Below, one piece after another: positions 16,115 to 23,269 of a stretch of DNA of 64,000 bases. How positions within the stretch are numbered: the first letter of the stretch is position 1; every line of letters begins with the position of its first letter. Made by a program: the position numbers and the translations under genes. Where the stretch lies: NCBI RefSeq assembly GCF_052180215.1, contig NZ_CP197471.1, positions 2,514,001 through 2,578,000 of the forward strand, given 5' to 3'. A model generated the notes under the pieces. The model was not told the DNA's origin. It searched no databases and saw nothing but the letters and a program-made list of their open reading frames with translations. Source of the stretch: Pseudoneobacillus sp052180215. Its GTDB lineage: Bacteria; Bacillota; Bacilli; Bacillales; Cytobacillaceae.

Positions 16115-18697
16115 TTAATACCACCTCTGTTCATCATCATATTTATTTCGATGTCGAGCCGCATAACATGCATCACAAATTGGAAATGAATGCTCAAGAG
16201 ACAGTTTTTTCCCACAACTCTTACATTTTTTCGTTAGGGTTTTAACTTCCTTTTTTAAACTTTCATGAACATCATCACTAATTCCTGCCCGAAGTCTTTC
16301 CCAATAAATTGCTTCTGTTCTTTGACCTAAACGATATAAAAATAAAAGATGCAAACCAATGGCTTTATAGGTCAATTCAAGATCCTCTAAACTTCTCTTT
16401 TTAATTCTAGGCTCCGGAAGTTCTTGTCCTTCCACAATAGCAAACATATTTTGTTTCCACTGATTAATTAGTTCAGGCTCTTTTGTTGAAAACGGCATAT
16501 GTAAAAATCCATACAGGTCAACCAGGGATAGACGTGCATCTATTTCTGTACCACGGATTAGTTCATAAAGCTCACGTTCTTCAGAAAGAGAAGCTTTTTT
16601 TGTGCCTTTTGGGCTTTCAAACTTTTCCCATAGTTCGAAAAATGTTCCCAAATCACGGTAATATTTCTGAAACCGTTCAAAGACAGTATTCGTAGGCGCA
16701 ATTGCAAATTGATTGACAGGAACATCTTCCTTTTCAAGTAACTCCTTCATGATTTTTATATCTGTTAAAAAAGCTACCTTTCCTACATTATAAATCCCTT
16801 TACGTCCAGCACGACCAGCTATTTGCTTCACTTCTTGAGAGGTTAATCTTCTTCTTTTTGTACCGTCAAATTTATCATTTTCTAAAAAAACAATTCTCCG
16901 AATAGGCAAATTTAATCCCATACCAATTGCATCTGTCGAAACAATTACTTTTGTTTCTCCTTTAATAAATCGTTGTACTTGTTTTTGTCTTGTTTCTGGT
17001 GGCATACTTCCATAAATCATACTAACTGTATGACCTGCTCTTTGTAGCCTGGCAGCATACTCCAATACCCGTTTCCTCGAAAAGCAAATCAAGGCATCTC
17101 CCTTTTTCACATGGTTCATTTTAAATATTTGGGATTCAACCTCCAGAGGAATTTCACGGCTATACTCATGAATTTCAATATCTGAATCACCTAATAATTT
17201 TAAGATTATTGATTTTGCATTTTTACTACCTATGATATGTACTTCATTTGCATTTGCTTTTGTAATGGCTTTATACCATGAAAATCCACGGTCTTTATCT
17301 GTAATCATTTGTGCTTCATCAATGACAACTACCTCATAAAAATCCTTTTCATGAAACATTTCTACTGTACAGGAGATATGTTGAGCATCATTAACTACCT
17401 TTTCTTCCTCACCAGTTTTGAGTGAACAAGGAGTCCCTTCTGCGTTTAACTTGTCATATACCTCCAGGGCTAATAAACGTAAAGGAGCCAAATATAATCC
17501 ACTTTCTGCTTCCTTCATTTTTTCGAGTGCGTGATGTGTTTTACCTGTGTTTGTTTCCCCAATATGCAGGACATAGCGAATATTTTTTCCGTAGGACGTG
17601 CTGTACTCACGCCCAAATATATCCTCGAGCATTCGGGCCTCTTCCTGTTTCTTTCTTTTTATTTCTGCAAGTTCTTCCAGTTTTCTTTTGGCCCATGAAG
17701 CACGGTCTTCCAGGTAGATTTCCTTATGTTTCTCCTCATCAAAAGGTATTTCGGCTAATTTAAGTAGATCAGCTACATACTCTTCTTGAATATCTTTTAG
17801 AATATCATCCATGACATTAAGAATGTCTTCTTCCATAAGTTCCTGAACAATCAACTCAGTTATTGGATCACTAAATAACTCCTCATATTGATTTTTTAAA
17901 GCATGAGGGAGTCCCTCGATAATCTTTTGTGCAGCAATCTCAAATAAAAAATCACCAATAAACCTTTCATATACAAAGTAATAGATTTCGTATTCAAAAT
18001 AACTCCTTCCCCCATGTTTTGTTTTATGAATATCACCTGTTAATTCCTCAAAAAAATCTGCTAAAGTTTTATAAGACTCTGGACTAAAGATACCTTGTTC
18101 CACAAGTTTAATTTCTAATGCAAAAGTATCTACCTTTTGGAATCTTGTTTTTTGTTGAAAATCTGATTTAAGCTTTTGCGCTGTAAAGCTTCTCACACGT
18201 AAATATAAAAATTCTTTTTGCTGTTCAAGTATTTGTAAGGATGAAATCTCTATTTTATCCAAAAGTTCATCTCTCTCAGCAAATAATTGCTCTTCCATAT
18301 CACGATTTATAAAATAATGTCTGGCCATTTCATACCGCTCGTGCCACTTGTCTTCGTTATTAAAAAATGTTTCCTTTAGCCAGCTGATAACATTAAACGG
18401 CTTATAATCTCTCATTTCGTTTCGAAATAAATTATTTATTATCTTTTTGTCAATTCCCTCAACTTCGAATCCTTTATTATGTAAAAATGTCTTTTTTTCA
18501 TTTTTCGGCACCTTATTTGTTACATGATTTAACCAAACATTGACCCATATTTGTTCTATATAATGACTTCGTTCAGATAAGTACTGTTCGAAGGATGGAA
18601 TAAATTCTTTTTCTTCTAAATATCGGTCAACATCGTCGTAAACTTTTTGTTTCGTATGTTCAATTGCTAAAGGGTATATCGTTTCTACATGACTCAT
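16115..18697 (-). CDS. Suv3-like DExH-box RNA helicase with C-terminal zinc ribbon
   Basis: This is an 860-aa helicase. A helical N-terminal region of about 370 residues has no motif I recognise. Walker A is GETNTGKTHHAL (about 380), motif II is VIDEAQMI, motif III region IIGSKNAK, and motif VI QIAGRAGRKG. The GETNTGKT/DEAQ pair is typical of the Suv3 branch, known from mitochondrial RNA turnover. The C-terminus has four cysteines (CKSCGKK and CDACYAARH), probably a zinc ribbon. ATG at 18697 follows AAAGGTGG. Coupling to nfo is suggested by the one-base gap. Confidence 0.85.
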   Translation of the reverse strand: MSHVETIYPLAIEHTKQKVYDDVDRYLEEKEFIPSFEQYLSERSHYIEQIWVNVWLNHVTNKVPKNEKKTFLHNKGFEVEGIDKKIINNLFRNEMRDYKPFNVISWLKETFFNNEDKWHERYEMARHYFINRDMEEQLFAERDELLDKIEISSLQILEQQKEFLYLRVRSFTAQKLKSDFQQKTRFQKVDTFALEIKLVEQGIFSPESYKTLADFFEELTGDIHKTKHGGRSYFEYEIYYFVYERFIGDFLFEIAAQKIIEGLPHALKNQYEELFSDPITELIVQELMEEDILNVMDDILKDIQEEYVADLLKLAEIPFDEEKHKEIYLEDRASWAKRKLEELAEIKRKKQEEARMLEDIFGREYSTSYGKNIRYVLHIGETNTGKTHHALEKMKEAESGLYLAPLRLLALEVYDKLNAEGTPCSLKTGEEEKVVNDAQHISCTVEMFHEKDFYEVVVIDEAQMITDKDRGFSWYKAITKANANEVHIIGSKNAKSIILKLLGDSDIEIHEYSREIPLEVESQIFKMNHVKKGDALICFSRKRVLEYAARLQRAGHTVSMIYGSMPPETRQKQVQRFIKGETKVIVSTDAIGMGLNLPIRRIVFLENDKFDGTKRRRLTSQEVKQIAGRAGRKGIYNVGKVAFLTDIKIMKELLEKEDVPVNQFAIAPTNTVFERFQKYYRDLGTFFELWEKFESPKGTKKASLSEERELYELIRGTEIDARLSLVDLYGFLHMPFSTKEPELINQWKQNMFAIVEGQELPEPRIKKRSLEDLELTYKAIGLHLLFLYRLGQRTEAIYWERLRAGISDDVHESLKKEVKTLTKKCKSCGKKLSLEHSFPICDACYAARHRNKYDDEQRWY

Positions 18698-18848
18698 GGG
18701 ATCCACCTTTTCTTTTTTTAAAAAATTATATCGTTATTGTGCTACAAATTAGGCAAAATAGTGATCTTTAGACCAGAAGAATTGTTAATATTATAGTCTT
18801 ACATAAAACGGAACAAACTAAAGGTAATCAGAAATGAAGGGTGGATAT

Positions 18849-19097
18849 GAAATGGAAACAATTGATCCAAAAGATGTTAAGGCAGGCGATGAGGTTTATA
18901 TTATTTACCATAATCCACATACACCAACTGTTGCAAATATTAAACCAGCTGAAATTGTCCAGCACCCTAAGGATCCGAATAAATTGGCATTGTTTTTAAA
19001 TGAATCCTTTCATCTAATTGAAGAGGATGATGCTCTCTTTTCTTCTGAAGCATCTGCGGAAAAAGCATTTAACGATATGTATGAAGATTTACTTTAA
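18849..19097 (+). CDS. SplA-like transcriptional regulator domain protein
   Basis: This is an 82-aa acidic protein. The pattern DEVYIIYHNPHTPTVANI, followed by NKLALFLNESFHLIEEDDALF, matches my recollection of SplA, the negative regulator of the spore photoproduct lyase operon in B. subtilis. No splB gene follows; the neighbouring gene is the converging exoA. The start at 18849 lies seven bases after GAAGGGTGG. It may regulate something elsewhere, or be a SplA relative with another role. Confidence 0.7.
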   Translation, partial: EMETIDPKDVKAGDEVYIIYHNPHTPTVANIKPAEIVQHPKDPNKLALFLNESFHLIEEDDALFSSEASAEKAFNDMYEDLL

Positions 19098-19104
19098 ATG
19101 ATTA

Positions 19105-19215
19105 AGAAAAGCGTAAGCGCCTTGGTTGGCCCCGACAAGCAAATGTTCTCTAGCAAGGAAAAAAGAAGTTCATTTTTTCCCTGTAAGAAGTCTGAACTTT
19201 GACTTCTTACGCTAG
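19105..19215. repeat. Intergenic hairpin-rich repeat
   Basis: The block opens with AAAAGCGTAAGCGCC and the outer arms GCGTAAG (19111-19117) and CTTACGC (19206-19212) are inverted. Inside are two further hairpins: GGAAAAAA/TTTTTTCC (19157-19180) and TAAGAAGTC/GACTTCTTA (19184-19209). The opening resembles an intergenic repeat I recall from several Bacillaceae genomes (AGCGCCTTGGTTAGCCCCGA type). Only one copy is present in this window. Confidence 0.6.
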
Positions 19216-19233
19216 AGTTTATTAGCTAATAAG

Positions 19234-19267
19234 AAAGGACAAAATCGAAATGATTTTGTCCTTTTTT
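19234..19267 (+). terminator. Bidirectional terminator between splA-like gene and exoA
   Basis: AAAGGACAAAATC (19234-19246) and GATTTTGTCCTTT (19252-19264) make a 13-bp perfect stem with a 5-nt loop and a T tail. Confidence 0.9.
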
Positions 19268-19289
19268 ATAGCATGATTAGGAAATGGTC

Positions 19290-20051
19290 TTAAAATTTTA
19301 AATTTATATCAAGAACAATAGGACAATGGTCACTTCCAAGTATATCCGAATGGATTTGAGAATCTGTAACTATGTCTGCTAATTTTTGGGACAAAATAAA
19401 ATAATCAATACGCCAACCAATATTCCGTTCTCTAACCTTATTCATATAGGACCACCAAGTATATGCTCCTTCTTGCTCAGGGTATAAATATCGGTAAGAA
19501 TCGATAAAACCACTTTGTAGCAGTTCATCCATTTTTCCGCGCTCTTCATCTGTAAATCCAGAATTACCTTTATTAGATTTAGGATTTCTTAAGTCTATTT
19601 CAGCATGGGCAACGTTAAGGTCACCACACAGTATTACTGGTTTGTTAGTCTCCAAATTCAACAGATATTTTCGCAATTGATCTTCCCATCTTATACGGAA
19701 GTCTAGCCTTGCTAAATCTCGCTGAGAATTAGGCGTATAGACATTGACTAAATAAAATTGTTCAAATTCAAGGGTTATTGCTCGACCTTCTGTATCATGC
19801 TCTTCAGATTGTATACCGTACTGAACAGAAATTGGTTCTTTTTTTGAATAAACTGCTGTACCTGAATATCCCTTCTTAACAGCATAATTCCAATGTTGTT
19901 TATATCCTTCTAATTCAAGGCAAATTTGCCCTTCCTGTAATTTCGTTTCTTGAACACAGAAAATATCTGCATTTACTTCTTTAAAATAATCTAAAAAGCC
20001 TTTGTTCGTGCATGCTCTTAACCCGTTCACATTCCAAGATACTAATTTCAT
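19290..20051 (-). CDS. exoA: Exodeoxyribonuclease III
   Basis: This is a 253-aa ExoIII/APE1-family enzyme acting as AP endonuclease and 3'-5' exonuclease in base excision repair. Catalytic blocks are visible: SWNVNGLRA, the metal-binding Glu in CVQETKL (about residue 35), NVYTPNS, CGDLNVAH, the Asp region GWRIDYF and the final SDHCPI. Length is normal for the family (B. subtilis ExoA 252 aa). The ATG at 20051 follows AAGGAG. A longer in-frame start has no ribosome site. Confidence 0.95.
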   Translation of the reverse strand: MKLVSWNVNGLRACTNKGFLDYFKEVNADIFCVQETKLQEGQICLELEGYKQHWNYAVKKGYSGTAVYSKKEPISVQYGIQSEEHDTEGRAITLEFEQFYLVNVYTPNSQRDLARLDFRIRWEDQLRKYLLNLETNKPVILCGDLNVAHAEIDLRNPKSNKGNSGFTDEERGKMDELLQSGFIDSYRYLYPEQEGAYTWWSYMNKVRERNIGWRIDYFILSQKLADIVTDSQIHSDILGSDHCPIVLDINLKF

Positions 20052-20137
20052 AAATTTCTTCTCCTTGCTGATAAAAATACACCATATCCCTATCATATAT
20101 TTTTTTATGGGATATTCCTAATCTAATAGTTCCCATA

Positions 20138-20195
20138 AAAAAAAGCGATATAAATATATCACTCTTTGCTATCTGAGAGATATAAATATATTGCT
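20138..20195 (-). terminator. Likely terminator of the D-amino-acid/peptide operon
   Basis: On the minus strand AAGC plus AT-rich arms pair imperfectly with a partner ending GCTT, followed by eight T. The arms have mismatches, so the call is moderate. Confidence 0.55.
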
Positions 20196-20211
20196 TTTCA
20201 TTTTATAAATG

Positions 20212-21258
20212 CTATATTTGAAATCCATTTACTATTCTTCCATTTCGACCTTTTGTTGTGACAGATTGAATTAACGAATTAAGAATTGCTTCCTCTGTGG
20301 CTTCAGCCGCTCCAGTAAAAATTTGATTCATTAGAGGGTGATCCTCTCTTAAAAAAGTGCGGCTCTCAATATTATGTTCAGTAAAATGCGAATAACGATT
20401 TACAGTTGAAAAGGCAATCACAATATCTCCACTGCCATGACTAAAATGACTGCCCGTTCTTCCTAATCCAATACCGCAACGCTTTGCTACTCTTTGCAGC
20501 TGTCGATCACTTAATGGTGCATTTGTAGCTAATACAATGATGATAGAACCATCTGCGGTTTCTGATAAGGCATCTTTAAGCCCATTATTAGCTATTTTGT
20601 AAGTATTTAATTGGAATTCCTCTTTTTTCCCAAAGTTACTTAGGACTAAACAACCAATCGTATATATTTGTTGTTCATCCGCACGAACAATCCTCGAGGA
20701 TGATCCGATACCACCTTTATATCCAAAACACACCATTCCCTTACCCGCACCAATGGCTCCTTCTTCAGCAGTATCATTTGATGCTTTTTTAATAGCTTCA
20801 ATGGCATGGTCAGGTTTGACTGGAAATAATCGTATTGAATTTAAGTAACTATCGTTGCATTCTCCTGCAACAATATTAATAGTCCCCGTGCTATCTCCAA
20901 TTTCAGGATTATGTTCTAACATAAATTCTAAAGTTCCTTGTGTAACAGCTGGTATTGCAAAAGTATTTGTTAGCATGATGGGAGACTCAATCAAACCAAG
21001 CTCATTTAATTGAACTAGTCCGGTTGTTTTTCCAAAACCATTGATGACATAACTAGCTGCCGTTACTTTGTCTTTAAAAAGGTTTCCTCCATGCGGTAAA
21101 ATAGAGGTAACACCTGTACAAGCATAGTCTTTGCCTTCATCATCTATCGGAAAGTCAAGTGTTACATGACCAACCTTTACATTCGGAACATCTGTTATAC
21201 AGTTTTTTCTACCTGTCGGCAAAGCTCCAATTTTCACTCCAGCTTCTCTAATTTTCAT
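20212..21258 (-). CDS. P1/S58-family aminopeptidase (DmpA-like)
   Basis: This is a 348-aa member of the DmpA/P1 peptidase family, N-terminal nucleophile enzymes that self-cleave. The opening GALPTGRKNCITDVPNVKVGH, interrupted at CITDVPNVKVGH, and the later GAIGAGKGMVCFGYKGGIGSSSR block are typical; the nucleophile is the Ser of GIGSSSR. DmpA of Ochrobactrum releases N-terminal D- or L-amino acids from peptides. It follows the M19 dipeptidase gene by one base, so the genes are surely co-transcribed. Confidence 0.85.
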   Translation of the reverse strand: MKIREAGVKIGALPTGRKNCITDVPNVKVGHVTLDFPIDDEGKDYACTGVTSILPHGGNLFKDKVTAASYVINGFGKTTGLVQLNELGLIESPIMLTNTFAIPAVTQGTLEFMLEHNPEIGDSTGTINIVAGECNDSYLNSIRLFPVKPDHAIEAIKKASNDTAEEGAIGAGKGMVCFGYKGGIGSSSRIVRADEQQIYTIGCLVLSNFGKKEEFQLNTYKIANNGLKDALSETADGSIIIVLATNAPLSDRQLQRVAKRCGIGLGRTGSHFSHGSGDIVIAFSTVNRYSHFTEHNIESRTFLREDHPLMNQIFTGAAEATEEAILNSLIQSVTTKGRNGRIVNGFQI

Positions 21259-21259
21259 C

Positions 21260-22204
21260 TTATTCCTCCATAGAAGCTAGGTTTTGGCGATATCGTAAGA
21301 AGTTTTGATTTGCGAATCCTTCTACTTGACTTTCTGTAAAATGTTTTAAAAGCTCATTAATTAAATTTTGACTCATGGATGCATCTTCTAATCCCTTTAC
21401 ATAAGAAGTAATCCCATCAAAATCAGAACCTAAGCCAATATGTTTTTCACCGCCTAATGAACAAAAATGGTCAATGTGTTTTACTACATCAGCCACAGTT
21501 GCATTACCATCTTTTTTTACAAATGGCGGACAATAGACAACATGAATCATGCCGCCTTTACGAATCATTGCTGTAGCCTGCGCGTCAGATAAATTACGAG
21601 GATGATCACAAAGAGTTCTAGAGTTGGAGTGACTAGCTATTGGATAATCAGCCAATTCCATGACATCCCAAAACGACTTTTCACTTAAATGTGAAACATC
21701 GGTTAGAACTTTGTGTTGATTATTCCACTTAACTAATTCTTTTCCAAATAGAGATAACCCTCCCCCACGAGGTTCCCAAGCCCCATCTGCAGCTAAATTT
21801 GCATTATTCCAAGTTAATCCAATAGAACGAACACCCAGTTGATAGAGGATATTTAGTTTTGTTATGTCATTTCCAATCGCATCAACGCCTTCAAGCGTAA
21901 GCATTGCTCCGATTTCACCGTCTTTTAATTGGTCAAAATCTGACCATTTTTTAATATGCTTCATCTCTGAATTATGACCAAGTACGTCTTTATAAAAATA
22001 ATCAATTTGATCTAAAGCACTCTGAAATTTCTGGTCAGACTTTATATCTGGTTCAATAAAAATAGCAAAGCATTGAACCATGATATTTCCCTTTTGTAGT
22101 CTAGTCTTATTTGTATTCAACTCATCGGCATCAAAAAATCTAATTTTCCCTTTAGCATCCGCTAGCTTCATGAGGGCATCACAATGTAAATCAATTATTT
22201 TCAT
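21260..22204 (-). CDS. Membrane-dipeptidase family (M19) zinc dipeptidase
   Basis: This is a 314-aa M19 dipeptidase. Metal ligands are visible in DLHCDAL (His7, Asp9), in LTLEGVDAIG, in ASHSNSRTLCDHPRNLSD and in GLGSDFDGI. M19 enzymes hydrolyse dipeptides, often with a D-residue at the C-terminal side. Together with the DmpA-like peptidase downstream and the D-amino-acid aminotransferase upstream it forms a tight operon that could recycle D-amino-acid peptides. Confidence 0.9.
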   Translation of the reverse strand: MKIIDLHCDALMKLADAKGKIRFFDADELNTNKTRLQKGNIMVQCFAIFIEPDIKSDQKFQSALDQIDYFYKDVLGHNSEMKHIKKWSDFDQLKDGEIGAMLTLEGVDAIGNDITKLNILYQLGVRSIGLTWNNANLAADGAWEPRGGGLSLFGKELVKWNNQHKVLTDVSHLSEKSFWDVMELADYPIASHSNSRTLCDHPRNLSDAQATAMIRKGGMIHVVYCPPFVKKDGNATVADVVKHIDHFCSLGGEKHIGLGSDFDGITSYVKGLEDASMSQNLINELLKHFTESQVEGFANQNFLRYRQNLASMEE

Positions 22205-22238
22205 TTTTTGTCATCCCGCCCGTTTTGTCATTTTTTAC

Positions 22239-23072
22239 TTATATAGTTTCTTCGATAAATTGCTCATAGATTTTTTTTGTCATTTCGCCAGGTTTGCCAG
22301 TTCCTATGACCTGATTATCCACTTTTACAATCGGTAAAACTTCAGAAGTTGTACTGGTTATAAATACTTCATCAGCATCTAAAAGTTCTTGTTTAGTAAA
22401 GTGCTTTTCAATTAAGTCTATATTTAATTTTTGTGAGATCTTAGTAACAGCTAGTCGAGTTATTCCGTGTAATATATGTTTCGATAAAGGAGTGGTATAA
22501 ACTTTACCATCTTTAACCATAAATACATTCGAACTTGTTCCCTCTGTCACATAGTCCTCTCTTAATAAAATCGCTTCAAAGCAACCTGCTTCATGAGCTG
22601 TTTGCTTTGCTAGTATATTGGGTAGTAAATTTAGTGATTTTATATAACAATTCGCCCATCTTTCATCTTCATGAAATATAGCTGATTCACCTAATGTTCG
22701 AACTTCCTCCGAAAGTGCTTTTGTCGGTCTAACAGTCATAGAAATTGAAACTGGTACTTCTGGAAAAAGATGCTGTCTAGTAGCTATACCTCTTGTTATC
22801 TGTAAATAAACATTACAATCCTTTAATTGGGATCTTTCGATTGCTTCATTTATTAAACGTGTAAAATCCTCAATTGTTTCAGTAATTGGTAATTTTATAG
22901 CCTTTGAACTAGTAATAAGTCGATCTAAATGTTCATTAAGCATAAAAGGGACTCCATTATAAACACGGATTACTTCGTACACCCCATCACCAAACTGGTG
23001 TCCCCTTTCATCCAGTGGTAAAACAAGTTCATCTAAGGAAATAAATTTCCCATTTATATAACCAATGCTCAT
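22239..23072 (-). CDS. dat: D-amino-acid (D-alanine) aminotransferase
   Basis: This is a 277-aa PLP class IV aminotransferase. Lys145 (CYIKSLNLL) and Glu177 (VTEGTSSNVF) fall at the numbering known for the Bacillus D-amino-acid aminotransferase. The opening YINGKFISLDELVLPLDERG is trimmed here as DERGHQFGDGVYEVIR, typical for the family. The reaction is D-alanine plus 2-oxoglutarate to pyruvate plus D-glutamate. ATG 23072 follows a GGGGGG stretch six bases upstream. It heads the three-gene peptide operon. Confidence 0.9.
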   Translation of the reverse strand: MSIGYINGKFISLDELVLPLDERGHQFGDGVYEVIRVYNGVPFMLNEHLDRLITSSKAIKLPITETIEDFTRLINEAIERSQLKDCNVYLQITRGIATRQHLFPEVPVSISMTVRPTKALSEEVRTLGESAIFHEDERWANCYIKSLNLLPNILAKQTAHEAGCFEAILLREDYVTEGTSSNVFMVKDGKVYTTPLSKHILHGITRLAVTKISQKLNIDLIEKHFTKQELLDADEVFITSTTSEVLPIVKVDNQVIGTGKPGEMTKKIYEQFIEETI

Positions 23073-23205
23073 TCTAATCCCCCTCTTCTTCTTCAAACAC
23101 AAAATCCTTTTATATATTAAAAATAGATGATTTTTATAAAAGAATCCAATTAAATTTTAAAAATATTTGGTAAAAAAAAATGGGGGGTTTCCTTTTGATT
23201 TCCTT

Positions 23206-23240
23206 CTAAAAAAATAACCAGAGGAATCTACTCCTCTGGT
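23206..23240 (-). terminator. Terminator after ppdK
   Basis: On the minus strand ACCAGAGGA and TCCTCTGGT form a 9-bp stem with a 6-nt loop, followed by TATTTTTTT. Confidence 0.85.
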
Positions 23241-23269
23241 AATCTACTTACTTTATTTTAAGCAATCCA

